Shown: positions 17,005 through 25,673 of the stretch, piece by piece
How the letters are laid out: each line of letters begins with the position of its first letter
Numbering within the stretch: the first letter of the stretch is position 1
Source of the DNA: Jiella endophytica
GTDB lineage: Bacteria > Pseudomonadota > Alphaproteobacteria > Rhizobiales > Rhizobiaceae
Length of the DNA: 64,000 nt
Reading direction: 5' to 3'
Assembly (NCBI RefSeq): GCF_004519335.1
Contig: NZ_SOZD01000003.1
Span: 434,001-498,000, forward strand
Position numbers and translations under genes: made by a program
The notes under the pieces: generated by a model
What the model saw: only the letters and a program-made list of their open reading frames with translations
Databases searched by the model: none
Told to the model about the DNA's origin: nothing

Positions 17005-17043
17005 TGTCAGCTTCGTGTCAGTTTCGGGTCAAGTCGCCGTCAG
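17005..17043 (+). promoter_or_regulatory. Four 11-bp-spaced GTCA direct repeats (TctD box candidate)
   Basis: TGTCAG (17005), TGTCAG (17016), GGTCAA (17027) and CGTCAG (17038) recur at exactly 11 bp, one helical turn, which is the spacing used by PhoB/OmpR-family winged-helix regulators. The array lies between tctD (minus) and tctC (plus); a weak -10-like TTCTAA follows at 17051. It resembles a PhoB-type class II activator site at a -35 region. Confidence 0.7.
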
Positions 17044-17189
17044 TGCCGGCTTCTAAGTGCACGGTGGGAGAGGAATGGTGCTGCCCTAGATCACGGATTG
17101 CACTTGCATGGACGGCACGGTGGAAAAACCAGCGGCCGGACCTGGCGGACATCTCTCGCCAAACTGGAAAATCGATGGGAGGACCCTCA

Positions 17190-18158
17190 ATGACATTTGC
17201 CAAGACCGCATCCGCTCTGCTGCTGACGAGCTTCCTCGTCTCCCCGGCCTTCGCCCAGGAGATCGACCGGCCGGAATGCGTGGCCCCGGCCAAGCCGGGC
17301 GGCGGCTTCGACCTCACTTGCCGCATCGCCCAGCAGGGTCTTGAGAAGCAGTTCGACGGCCCGATGCAGGTGACCTTCATGCCCGGCGGCATCGGCGCCG
17401 TGGCGATCAACCTGTTCAACACCACCCGCACGGACGATCCGAACGCCATCGTCGCCTTCTCGTCCGGCTCGCTGCTCAACATGGCCACCGGCAAATACGG
17501 CCAGTGGGGCGCCGGTGACGTCCGGTTCCTGGCGACCGCAGGCACCGACTACGGCGCCGTGATCGTCCGCGACGACAGCCCCTACAAGACCCTCAAGGAC
17601 GTCATGGACGCCCTGAAGGAGAATCCGGGCGGCGTAGTCATGGGCGCCGGCGGCTCGGTCGGCTCGCAGGACTGGATGAAGGCCGCGATCCTGATGAAGT
17701 CGGAGGATCTCGATCCGCGCCAGATGCGCTACGTCGCCTTCGACGGCGGCGGCGACGCGATCGCCGGCCTGCTCGGCGGTTCGATCCAGGTCTATACCGG
17801 CGACGTCGGCGAGATGGTGTCGCATCTCGGCACCGGCGAGATGCGCATCCTCGCCGCCATGAGCGACGAGCGTCTTCCCGCGCCCTTCGCCGACATCCCG
17901 ACCGCCAAGGAAGCCGGCTACGACGCCGTCTGGCCGATCGTTCGCGGCTACTACATGGGCAAGAACGTGCCGGACGAGGCCTACAACAAGTGGGTCGAGG
18001 CCTTCCAGGCGGCCTACAAGACCGACGAATGGGCCGCTCTCGTCAAGGACAAGGGCCTTCTCCCGCTCGACCTCTCCGGCAAGGAGATGGACGCCGACAT
18101 GAAGAAGCGCGTCGAGCGCATGACCGGGATCGCCAAGGAAGCCGGTCTGATCCAGTAG
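17190..18158 (+). CDS. tctC: Tripartite tricarboxylate transporter receptor (TctC/Bug family)
   Basis: A 322-residue periplasmic receptor with signal peptide (MTFAKTASALLLTSFLVSPAFA-QE). The mature start (IDRPECVAPAKPGGGFDLTCRI) has the TctC ligand-loop pattern, followed by ATAGTDYGAVIVRDDSPYKT and GAGGSVGSQDWMKA. The start is set by GGGAGGA six to seven bases upstream. It captures a di- or tricarboxylate-like acid for the TctAB permease. It opens the tctCBA-abrB operon and is followed by a strong hairpin that may keep receptor mRNA more abundant than permease mRNA. Confidence 0.95.
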   Translation: MTFAKTASALLLTSFLVSPAFAQEIDRPECVAPAKPGGGFDLTCRIAQQGLEKQFDGPMQVTFMPGGIGAVAINLFNTTRTDDPNAIVAFSSGSLLNMATGKYGQWGAGDVRFLATAGTDYGAVIVRDDSPYKTLKDVMDALKENPGGVVMGAGGSVGSQDWMKAAILMKSEDLDPRQMRYVAFDGGGDAIAGLLGGSIQVYTGDVGEMVSHLGTGEMRILAAMSDERLPAPFADIPTAKEAGYDAVWPIVRGYYMGKNVPDEAYNKWVEAFQAAYKTDEWAALVKDKGLLPLDLSGKEMDADMKKRVERMTGIAKEAGLIQ

Positions 18159-18177
18159 TCCTCCCGGACTGATGCAG

Positions 18178-18212
18178 GGGCTGTGCCGGTCGTCCGACGA
18201 TCGGCGCAGCCC
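18178..18212 (+). other. Intercistronic hairpin after tctC
   Basis: GGGCTGTGCCGGTCGT (18178-18193) pairs with ACGATCGGCGCAGCCC (18197-18212) around a 3-nt loop: 16 bp with two G.U wobbles. No U-tract follows. It sits 20 nt after the tctC stop, inside the 141-bp gap before tctB, and is likely an attenuator or mRNA-stabilising structure. Confidence 0.65.
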
Positions 18213-18299
18213 GTGCCGCGTCATCATTCCGCCTTCACCCGCGAGGCGTCGTCCGCCCGGTGCGGCGGCGCTCTTTGCGCATCGTTCTCGGAGCATTTC

Positions 18300-18740
18300 A
18301 TGGCCGACCGGATTTTTGCCGGCGTGCTTCTCCTGGTGGCGATCGGCTATACGATCATCGCCTTCACGGTGATTCACGCCCCGTTCCAATATGACCCGCT
18401 CGGGCCCGAGAGCTGGCCGCGCATCCTCGGCATCGTCGCGATCCCCTGCATCCTGTTCGTCCTCGCCAAACCCGACGTCGCCAGCCTCGGCGTGCCGGCG
18501 AAGACCTGGGGCCGCCTCGCCGCACTCGTGATGATGCTGTTCGCCTATGCCTATCTGTTCCAGCCGCTCGGCTTCATCCTCGCCACCTTCGCCTTCTGCA
18601 TGGCGCTGTCGCTGATGCTCGGTTCGAGGCTGTTGCCGGCCCTCGCCTTCAGCGCCGGGATCGGCGTCGCCGGATATTTTCTCTGCACCAAGCTGCTCGA
18701 ACTCAACCTGCCGGCTGGCGTCCTGACGATCTTTAGGTGA
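18300..18740 (+). CDS. tctB: Tripartite tricarboxylate transporter small membrane subunit (TctB family)
   Basis: A 146-residue membrane protein with four predicted helices (about residues 4-24, 40-57, 68-100, 105-130) and the TctB pattern FQYDPLGPESWPRILG. The ATG at 18300 has GGAG six bases upstream, and the protein then starts MADRIFAGVLLL as expected for the family; an in-frame upstream extension is unsupported. It forms the transporter with TctA, whose gene begins 8 bp later. Confidence 0.93.
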   Translation: MADRIFAGVLLLVAIGYTIIAFTVIHAPFQYDPLGPESWPRILGIVAIPCILFVLAKPDVASLGVPAKTWGRLAALVMMLFAYAYLFQPLGFILATFAFCMALSLMLGSRLLPALAFSAGIGVAGYFLCTKLLELNLPAGVLTIFR

Positions 18741-18748
18741 GCTGAACC

Positions 18749-20272
18749 ATGGACGCTGTATTCTCCGGTCTTGCTTCCGGCTTCGAAGTCGCGCTCGACC
18801 CCTTCAATCTCTTCCTGGTGCTCGGCGGCTGCTTCGTCGGCACGTTGATCGGCGCGCTGCCGGGCATCGGCCCGATCAACGGTGTGGCGATCCTCTTGCC
18901 CATCGCCTACGGCCTCGGCTTCAAGCCGGAATCGGCGATCATCCTTCTCGCCGGCATCTATTACGGCGCCGAATATGGCGGCCGCATCTCCTCGATCCTG
19001 CTCAACGTGCCGGGCGACGCCGGCGCGGTGATGACCACCCTCGACGGCAACCCGATGGCGCGCAACGGCGAGGCGGGCAAGGCCCTGTCGCTGTCCGCCG
19101 TCGCGTCCTTCGTCGGTGGCACCTTCTCGGTCATCCTGATGAGCTTCTTCGGCCCGGCGCTGGCCTCCTACGCGATCCACTTCTCGCCGTCGGACTACGT
19201 GGCGCTGATGGTCTTCGCCTTCGCCTCGCTGGCTTCGCTGGTCGGCTCGAACCCGGTGAAGACCCTGCTGGCCGCCCTCATCGGACTGATGCTCGCCTCG
19301 ATCGGCATCGACGCCAATACCGGCGTCGCGCGCTACACCTTCGGCATTCCCGACATCCTCGCCGGCATCGACTTCCTGGTGGTGGTGATCGGCCTCTTCG
19401 GCATGGCCGAGCTGATCCATCTCGTCGAGCAGCAGGCCGCCGGCACGCTGAAGACACTGAAGATCGACAAGAGCTTCGTCACGCTGAAGGATCTCGCCTT
19501 CGTCAAGTGGACGATCCTGCGCGGCTCGCTGATCGGCTTCTTCATCGGCATCCTGCCGGGCACCGGCGCCTCCGTCGCCTCGGCCGTCGCCTATGGCACG
19601 GAGAAGCGCTCGGCCCGCGACTCCTCGAAATTCGGCCAGGGCGACATGCGCGGGCTTGCAGCGCCCGAGGCGGCCAACAACGCGTCGGCCGGCGGCGCCA
19701 TGGTGCCGATGCTGACCCTCGGCATTCCCGGCTCCGGCACCACCGCGATCCTGCTGGGCGCGCTGCTGCTGTTCAACGTCACGCCCGGTCCGCTGATGTT
19801 CCAGCAGCGCCCGGAGATCGCCTGGGGCCTGATCGCCTCGATGTATATCGGCAACGTGGCGCTTCTGATCATCAACCTGCCGCTGGTCGGGCTGTTTGCC
19901 CGCATGCTGACGATCCCGCAGCAGTTCCTGACCCCGCTGATCGCGGTCCTCGCCTTCATCGGCGTCTATTCGGTCGTCTCCAATCCGCACGATCTCTACA
20001 TGATCACCGCGCTCGGCGTCTTCGGCTGGTTCCTGCGCAAGCTCGACTTCTCGCTTGCACCGGTGATTCTCGGCTTCGTGCTCGGCGGCCTATTCGAGGA
20101 CAATCTGCGCCGCGCCCTGTCGATTTCCGGTGGCGACTGGACGATCCTCGTGACGTCCTGGAACAGCGTCGCGCTCTACGTGCTGGCGCTGCTGGTCGTC
20201 GCCGTGCCGGTCGTGGTCGGTCGGCGCCGGCGCGCCCGGGCAGAGGACGCATCACCGAAGGCGCCTGCATGA
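18749..20272 (+). CDS. tctA: Tripartite tricarboxylate transporter large permease (TctA family)
   Basis: A 507-residue permease with about twelve membrane segments. It carries the two TctA glycine-rich motifs: GALPGIGPINGVAILLPIAYGL near residue 35 and ILPGTGASVASAVAYGTEKR near residue 270. Other family segments are YYGAEYGGRISSILLNVPG and APEAANNASAGGAMVPML. Length is typical. It moves the acid captured by TctC using a cation gradient. Its stop codon overlaps the abrB-family start (ATGA). Confidence 0.96.
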   Translation: MDAVFSGLASGFEVALDPFNLFLVLGGCFVGTLIGALPGIGPINGVAILLPIAYGLGFKPESAIILLAGIYYGAEYGGRISSILLNVPGDAGAVMTTLDGNPMARNGEAGKALSLSAVASFVGGTFSVILMSFFGPALASYAIHFSPSDYVALMVFAFASLASLVGSNPVKTLLAALIGLMLASIGIDANTGVARYTFGIPDILAGIDFLVVVIGLFGMAELIHLVEQQAAGTLKTLKIDKSFVTLKDLAFVKWTILRGSLIGFFIGILPGTGASVASAVAYGTEKRSARDSSKFGQGDMRGLAAPEAANNASAGGAMVPMLTLGIPGSGTTAILLGALLLFNVTPGPLMFQQRPEIAWGLIASMYIGNVALLIINLPLVGLFARMLTIPQQFLTPLIAVLAFIGVYSVVSNPHDLYMITALGVFGWFLRKLDFSLAPVILGFVLGGLFEDNLRRALSISGGDWTILVTSWNSVALYVLALLVVAVPVVVGRRRRARAEDASPKAPA

Positions 20273-21312
20273 TTGCTGCATACCGGCCGGTGTTTCTGGC
20301 CATCGGCGCCGCGCTCTGCGGCGCCGCTCTGTTTCAGGCCCTCGGCGTTCCCGCCGGGCCGCTCGTCGGCTCCACTGTCGCCGTCACGGCGCTCTCGGCC
20401 GCCGGCCTGTCGCCGAAAGTCCCGCCGACGCTGCGCAATCTCGGCTTCACCGCCATCGGCGTGACGCTCGGTGCCGGCGTCACCACGCATTTCCTCACCG
20501 ACGTGCTGCGCTTTCCCTTGAGCCTTCTCGCACTGACGATCACCATGATTGCGGTGATGCTGATCTCGTCGACGGTGCTGAAGCGGTTCTTCGGCGCTTC
20601 GGGCGGCACCGCCGTCCTCGCCACCTCGCCGGGCGCCCTCTCCTACAGCCTGTCGCTCGCGGCCGATCGCCCGGCAGCGCAGATCGACATTCCCTTCGTC
20701 ATGGTGCTGCAGAGCCTCAGGCTTTTGGTCATCACCATCGCGCTGCCGCCGCTCGTCGCGCTGGTCGAGGCGGGCAGCGGCGGCCACGGCATCGCTCTCG
20801 CCAGCCATGCGCTGAGCTTTCCGGTCAGCATCGTCCTGATCGCGATCGCCGCCGCGGGTGGCTACCTGTTCGATCGGCTCAGCATTCCCGCCGCCTTTCT
20901 TCTCGCCGGCGTCGTCATCAGCGGACTGGGACACGGGGTCGGCTGGCTGGAAGGCCGCCCCTCGCCGATCCTGACCTTCATCGGCTTCTCGCTGGCCGGC
21001 GCCGTCATCGGCGCGAGATTCGCCTCGGTCACGCGGGCGCAGCTGCGCGACCTCTTCGTCGCCGGCCTGGTGGTCACGACGATCGCCCTGGCGCTCTCCG
21101 GTCTCGTCAGCTTCTTCGTCGCGGAGCTTCTCGGCCTGCCCTTCGGCCAGGTCTGGGTGTCCTTCGCGCCGGGCGGCGTCGAGGGGATGAGCGCCATGGC
21201 CCTGTCGCTCGGCTACGACCCGGCCTATGTCGCGACCCACCACATCTTCCGGCTGCTGTTGCTGATCGCCATCCTGCCGACCTTCATGCGTGCGCCCCAG
21301 CCTGATCCGTAG
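20269..21312 (+). CDS. AbrB-family membrane protein (PF05145, 'ammonia monooxygenase'/AbrB)
   Basis: A 347-residue protein with about ten membrane segments in two similar halves, each containing the family pattern (FTAIGVTLGAGV in the first, IGFSLAGAVIGARF in the second) and the signature FAPGGVEGMSAMALSLGYDPAYVATHH. Not related to the Bacillus AbrB regulator. It overlaps tctA by 4 nt, so it is translated with the transporter. I infer an accessory export, safety-valve or transport role for the same substrate; the family has no secure biochemical function. Confidence 0.88.
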   Translation: MIAAYRPVFLAIGAALCGAALFQALGVPAGPLVGSTVAVTALSAAGLSPKVPPTLRNLGFTAIGVTLGAGVTTHFLTDVLRFPLSLLALTITMIAVMLISSTVLKRFFGASGGTAVLATSPGALSYSLSLAADRPAAQIDIPFVMVLQSLRLLVITIALPPLVALVEAGSGGHGIALASHALSFPVSIVLIAIAAAGGYLFDRLSIPAAFLLAGVVISGLGHGVGWLEGRPSPILTFIGFSLAGAVIGARFASVTRAQLRDLFVAGLVVTTIALALSGLVSFFVAELLGLPFGQVWVSFAPGGVEGMSAMALSLGYDPAYVATHHIFRLLLLIAILPTFMRAPQPDP

Positions 21313-21357
21313 GAAATCGACCTCGGCTGCTCGCTGAAACAGCGTGAGCTCGGGGCT

Positions 21358-22323
21358 TCAGTCTCCGGATGTGCTGGAAAGAGCCTTGGCGAGCAGGATG
21401 AGCTGGCGGTCGCGCTCCGCATTGAGCGCGTCGACGCTTCTGCCACCCGCCTCGTCGAGCGTCTCCGCAATCAGCTTTTCGCGAAGCGGCCTGTCCAGCG
21501 TCGGGGTCCCGAGATCCTCCCAGCGCCGTTGCTGGCTGTCGCCCAGATGATCGAGATAGTGGCGGATGCCGCCCTCGCCTCCCCCGAGATGATAGGCCAT
21601 GTGCGGACCGACCGTCGCCCATCTGCGGCCGGGACCGTCGCGGACCGCCGCGTCGATGTCGGCGGCGGACGCCACTCCCTCGGCGACGAGATGCACCGCC
21701 TCGCGGTAGAGCGCTGCGCTGAGGCGGCCGGCGATATGACCCTGCACCGCCTTCTTCAGCCGCACCGGCGACTTCCCGAGAGAGCCATAGAACGCCACCA
21801 CGCGGTCGAGCACCGCCGGGTCGGTCATCGGCCCGCCGGACACTTCGACCAATGGCAGGAGATGCGGCGGGTTGAAGGGATGGCCGGCAACGCAGCGCTC
21901 CGGATGGGCACAGGCAGTCTGGATGTCGCCGATCAGCAGTGCCGAGGTCGAGGAGGCGAGAATGGCGTTTGGCGAGACGAAGCGCTCGATCTCGGCAAAG
22001 AGCGCGCGCTTCACGTCGAGCTTTTCCGGCGCGTTCTCCTGAACCAGCTGGATGTCGGCAAGGTCGGGGCCAGGCGAGGCGGCAAAGCGCAGCCGATCGA
22101 GCTCCGGCTCGCCAGCCGCCTGGCCGAGTTCCTGAAGGGCCGGCCACATCGAACGGATCGTCGCGACGAGCCTGTCTCTGGCGCCGGCTGCGGGGTCGAT
22201 CGCGACGACGTCCAGCCCGCGGGCGAGAAACGCCGCCGCCCAGCCCGCGCCGATCAGGCCCGAACCGATCACCGCCACCCGTTCGATCGGCTGCTCCGCC
22301 AGCAGCTGTACGGACTGCGTCAT
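21358..22323 (-). CDS. 3-hydroxyacyl-CoA dehydrogenase-like NAD-dependent dehydrogenase (carnitine/gulonate dehydrogenase type)
   Basis: A 321-residue dehydrogenase: Rossmann motif VAVIGSGLIGAGWAAAFLARG, SSTSALLIGDIQ, then the catalytic-histidine signature AGHPFNPPHLLPLVEV and a C-terminal all-helical dimerisation domain. Single-domain proteins of this length with GHPFNPP act on small hydroxy acids (L-carnitine, L-gulonate) as well as on hydroxyacyl-CoA, so the substrate may be a free 3-hydroxy acid. Its start overlaps the TRAP permease stop by 4 nt; it is the last gene of the AtuA/TRAP operon. Confidence 0.88.
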   Translation of the reverse strand: MTQSVQLLAEQPIERVAVIGSGLIGAGWAAAFLARGLDVVAIDPAAGARDRLVATIRSMWPALQELGQAAGEPELDRLRFAASPGPDLADIQLVQENAPEKLDVKRALFAEIERFVSPNAILASSTSALLIGDIQTACAHPERCVAGHPFNPPHLLPLVEVSGGPMTDPAVLDRVVAFYGSLGKSPVRLKKAVQGHIAGRLSAALYREAVHLVAEGVASAADIDAAVRDGPGRRWATVGPHMAYHLGGGEGGIRHYLDHLGDSQQRRWEDLGTPTLDRPLREKLIAETLDEAGGRSVDALNAERDRQLILLAKALSSTSGD

Positions 22324-24233
22324 GGGCGCACCTCGCCGGTCTTTGCTCGTGACAGTGCGACGGCGGCGCTCGACGTGCCGGCCATCGCCTTGGCCTTCTG
22401 GCCGCCTGCGAAGAAGGCGGCGGCAAAGACGCCGGCTGCGACGATGGGCAGGCCGACGATCGGCACGAAGGCGAGCGCGATGACCAGGAGATAGATGGCG
22501 ATGTCGAGGACGCGCTGGCCGAACAGCGGCATCCGGCCGAGCAGGCAGGGAATCGCGATCGTCAGGACGAGCCCGGTCATCACCGCGTCCACCACCGCCA
22601 TCGCACCGCCATTCCCGATCATGCCGGGATAGAGCAGCAGAAGGAACGGCACGACATAGGTCATCGCGCCGAGCCGCACCGCCTCGCGCGCGGCCGGCAG
22701 CCAGTTGGTCTGGGCGATGCCGGCGGCGACGAAGACGGCGACGCAGACCGGCGGCGTGATCACCGAGATCGTCGCGAAATAGAAGACGAACATATGCGCG
22801 GCGAGCGGCTCGACGCCGACGGAGGTCAGCGCCGGCGCAAGCACCGCGGCGACGAGCACATAGGCCGCAGTGGTCGGCAGGCCCATGCCGATGATCAGGC
22901 AGATGACGCCGACGATGAGCGCGATCAGGACCATCGAATTGCCGGCGATGGCGACGATCAGCGACGACAGGGTCACGCCGATGCCGGTGAGGTTGATCAT
23001 CGCGACGAGGATCTGCGCACCGGCAAGCAGCACGCCGATGATGACGAGGCCGCGGCCGGCATCGTCGAGCGAGGCGACGAGCTGGTGGCCCATCCGTTTC
23101 AGCGGGATTTGGCCGAGGCTGACGGCGAGATAGGCGACGAACAGGCCGGCGATCCCGTAGAAGGCGGCGGTCTGCACGGAGCGGCCGGCGAAGATGCCGA
23201 AGAACAGCCCGCCAAGCGCCGCAACGATCGGCAGGACGCGCCGCCATTTCACGATCGTCGCCCAGCTCGGGATCTCGCTCTCGTCGACGATGCGCATGTT
23301 GCGCCGGACCGAGACGACGTGGACCGTCATGAACACCGACAGATAGAAGAACAGCGCCGGGAGGACCGCCGCGACCATCACGTCCACATACGAGATGCCG
23401 AGGATCTCGGCCATGACGAAGGCCGCCGCTCCCATGATCGGCGGTGCCAGCTGGCCGCCGGTGGACGCCACCGCCTCGACCGCGGCGGCAAAGGGCGCCG
23501 GATAGTTCAGCCGCTTCATCAGGGGAATGGTGAAGTTGCCGGTGGTCGCGACATTGGCGACGGCGCTGCCGGAGACCATTCCGAAGAGGCCCGAAGCGAT
23601 GGTCGCCATCTTCGCCGCGCCGCCCGGGCTCTTGCCGCCGAGCCGCATGGCGAGATCCATGAAGGTCTGGCCACCGCCGGTGTTGAGGAGAAACGCGCCG
23701 AAGAGCACGAAGGCGGCGATCACCGTCGCCGCGACGCTGGTAAGCGAGCCCCAGATGCCAAGATCGCCGAGGAACAGCGTCTCGGTGACGAAATAGGCGT
23801 CGAACTGCCGGTGACCGAGGACGCCGGGAATGAGGTGCCCGAACAGCGCATAGGCGAGGCCCACGACGACGAGGGCCGGAAAGATGACGCCGACGACCCG
23901 CCGGCCGACCTCCAGGACGACGACGACAAGGCCGATCGTCATGGCGAGGTCATAGCCCGTCGCCCAGGGCAGGCTGTTCATGATCTCGTCGTAGTGGAGA
24001 ACGATATAGCCGCAGGCGATCCAGGCGACGATCGCGGCGCCGAGGTCGAAGACCATGCCGGGAACGCGGAAGCGCGTGTCCTTGCCGAGCGGATAGAGAA
24101 GCAGGCCGAGCGTGATCACCAGCGCCAGGAAGACCGCGCGCTGGACGAGACTCTCGAACGGCCCGAAGGCCGAGGTGTAGAGAACGAATAGCCCCGTCAG
24201 AACGGCGAGGATCCTGGCTGCCGTGTCGCGCAT
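22320..24233 (-). CDS. TRAP transporter fused permease (4TM + 12TM)
   Basis: A 637-residue inner-membrane protein combining the small (DctQ-like, about residues 1-100) and large (DctM-like) TRAP subunits, as is usual with TAXI receptors. Visible family segments are MRLGGKSPGGAAKMATIASGLFG, GSAVANVATTGNFTIP, GMGLPTTAAYVLVAAVLAPAL and FVFYFATISVITPPVC. The ATG at 24233 has GGGAGG eight to thirteen bases upstream. It uses a cation gradient to import the ligand of the TAXI receptor encoded just upstream. Confidence 0.95.
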   Translation of the reverse strand: MRDTAARILAVLTGLFVLYTSAFGPFESLVQRAVFLALVITLGLLLYPLGKDTRFRVPGMVFDLGAAIVAWIACGYIVLHYDEIMNSLPWATGYDLAMTIGLVVVVLEVGRRVVGVIFPALVVVGLAYALFGHLIPGVLGHRQFDAYFVTETLFLGDLGIWGSLTSVAATVIAAFVLFGAFLLNTGGGQTFMDLAMRLGGKSPGGAAKMATIASGLFGMVSGSAVANVATTGNFTIPLMKRLNYPAPFAAAVEAVASTGGQLAPPIMGAAAFVMAEILGISYVDVMVAAVLPALFFYLSVFMTVHVVSVRRNMRIVDESEIPSWATIVKWRRVLPIVAALGGLFFGIFAGRSVQTAAFYGIAGLFVAYLAVSLGQIPLKRMGHQLVASLDDAGRGLVIIGVLLAGAQILVAMINLTGIGVTLSSLIVAIAGNSMVLIALIVGVICLIIGMGLPTTAAYVLVAAVLAPALTSVGVEPLAAHMFVFYFATISVITPPVCVAVFVAAGIAQTNWLPAAREAVRLGAMTYVVPFLLLLYPGMIGNGGAMAVVDAVMTGLVLTIAIPCLLGRMPLFGQRVLDIAIYLLVIALAFVPIVGLPIVAAGVFAAAFFAGGQKAKAMAGTSSAAVALSRAKTGEVRP

Positions 24234-24281
24234 CGCTCCGCCTCCCGAAGATGTCTGAAGTTTTGCCGCCAGGCGGCGGCA

Positions 24282-24314
24282 GCACCCGGCCGGAGGAGTT
24301 CCCCGGCCGGGTGC
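24282..24314 (-). other. Intercistronic hairpin between TAXI receptor and TRAP permease genes
   Basis: GCACCCGGCCGG (24282-24293) and CCGGCCGGGTGC (24303-24314) form a perfect 12-bp stem with a 9-nt loop, 7 nt after the receptor stop. A second short GC inverted repeat (24265-24277) follows. No U-tract, so it is probably an attenuator or 3'-end stabiliser of the receptor message. Confidence 0.65.
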
Positions 24315-24321
24315 ATCGGTC

Positions 24322-25293
24322 TTACTGCGCTTCCGGCAGAAGCCGTTCGGGGATGTCGATCCCCTGCTCCTTGAAGTAGCGCGCGGCCCCCGGATGCAGC
24401 GGGACGGTGGCATATTGCATGGTCAGCTTGGCGAGATCGACGCCCTTCAGCGAGGCGAGCGCGTTGGCCTGGACGGTCTTGTCCTCCATCGCGGCCTTGG
24501 TGATCTGGTAGGCCGTCTCCTCGTCCATGTCGGGGCTGGCGGAGACGGCGAGCGCGAAGCTCCAGGTCTTGTAGGGGGCAATCCCCTCGCCAGCCTTCTC
24601 GATGTCGACGACGGAGATGTCCTTCATCTTCTGCTTCAGCGTTTCCGCCTGCTCGTCGGACAAAGAGACGACCGTGATCGGCGTGAAGGTGTTGATGTCG
24701 AGCGACGATGCGTCGAGCTTCTCGCCGGCCCCGGACTTCACATAGCCGACGAGCCGGTTGTCCTTGACCTGGTCGACGACGTCGGTCGTCGAGCCGCGGA
24801 CATAGTCCGGCTCGATGCCGAGGGTCTTGAACACGGCTTCGGCAGTCGCCTCGGTCGCCGAACCGCGGATGCCCGGATTGAAGCGCTTGCCGGCGAGGTC
24901 TTCGAGCGTCGAGACTTCGGCATCCTTGCGTATCACCACGTTCTGCGGCGCCGGCGAATAGACGAAGAGGATCGGCGCCTCCTGCGCATGGCCGTCGAAT
25001 TCCTGCGTGCCCTCCCAGGCATGCTGGACGACGTTGGTGGTGACGAGGCCGAGATCGACCTGGCCGCGCTGCATGCGCCGCAGATTGTCGAGCGTCGCGC
25101 CGGTCTCGGCGACCGAGCTGGTGACGCCGGGCACCTTGTCGTTGATCAGCTGGCCGAGCGCGACGAAATAGCCGTACTGGCTCGACGAGGCCGAGGTCGA
25201 GCCGATCAGGAGCCGCTTGTTCTGGGCGCTTGCCGGGCTGGCGAGCGCCAGCGAAAGGGCCGCCAGCGCGACGGCGAAGATGGTGCGTTTCAT
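24322..25293 (-). CDS. TAXI-family TRAP solute receptor
   Basis: A 323-residue periplasmic receptor with signal peptide (MKRTIFAVALAALSLALASPASA-QN). TAXI hallmarks are visible: LLIGSTSASSSQYGYFVALGQLI, SVAETGATLDNLRRMQRGQVDLGLV and LAGKRFNPGIRGSATEATAEAVF. C-terminal segments typical of the family are ITKAAMEDK and PLHPGAARYFKEQGI. It pairs with the fused permease downstream. Its start overlaps the small AtuA-C-like gene by 4 nt. The ligand is unknown; the neighbouring AtuA-type and hydroxyacid dehydrogenase genes suggest an organic acid. Confidence 0.95.
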   Translation of the reverse strand: MKRTIFAVALAALSLALASPASAQNKRLLIGSTSASSSQYGYFVALGQLINDKVPGVTSSVAETGATLDNLRRMQRGQVDLGLVTTNVVQHAWEGTQEFDGHAQEAPILFVYSPAPQNVVIRKDAEVSTLEDLAGKRFNPGIRGSATEATAEAVFKTLGIEPDYVRGSTTDVVDQVKDNRLVGYVKSGAGEKLDASSLDINTFTPITVVSLSDEQAETLKQKMKDISVVDIEKAGEGIAPYKTWSFALAVSASPDMDEETAYQITKAAMEDKTVQANALASLKGVDLAKLTMQYATVPLHPGAARYFKEQGIDIPERLLPEAQ

Positions 25294-25673
25294 GGTTTCT
25301 CCTCCCTGAGATGGTCGATCTGTCCGATCGTTTCCGCCCCGACCTCGATCTCCAGTTCGAGCAGGCGGAACGACAGGCTTTTTCCATGGCCGTCGAGGTT
25401 GAGGCTGGCATTGACGCCGCCACCCAGAACCGCATCGATCACGAAATTGAGGGCGCCGAGGCGCGGCAGTTCATAGCGGACGATCCCGGCCGGCCGGCGC
25501 TCGGCGAAGAGCTCGCGCACCCGCTCGACGGTCACGGCCCGGGCGATCAGCGGGTAGAATTCCGGCCGGTAGGCGATGACCGAAACATTCAGCCGATCGC
25601 CCTTGTCGCCGGCCCTTCCATGGGCAATCGCATGAAGCAGAATCGTGTGGCTGCGCGTGCCGACCGTATCCAT
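25290..25673 (-). CDS. AtuA C-terminal-domain-like protein (split AtuA, small part)
   Basis: A 127-residue protein matching the C-terminal domain that full-length AtuA-type proteins carry after the DUF1446 domain. Visible motifs are LHAIAHGRAGDKGDRLNVSVIAY near the start and LPRLGALNFVIDAVLGGGVNASLNLDG at the end. It starts at an ATG that overlaps the stop of the DUF1446 gene by 1 nt (TGATG), so the two are made together and presumably form one complex. Catalytic role unknown. Family recognition is good; the name AtuA comes from Pseudomonas acyclic-terpene use and need not describe the substrate here. Confidence 0.88.
   Translation of the reverse strand: MDTVGTRSHTILLHAIAHGRAGDKGDRLNVSVIAYRPEFYPLIARAVTVERVRELFAERRPAGIVRYELPRLGALNFVIDAVLGGGVNASLNLDGHGKSLSFRLLELEIEVGAETIGQIDHLREEKP

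Noticed and set aside
21313-21357. Possible terminator between abrB-family gene and dehydrogenase gene
   Set aside because: The best stem (GCTC-GCTG with CAGC-GT-GAGC) has a 2-nt bulge and no T-run; not listed.
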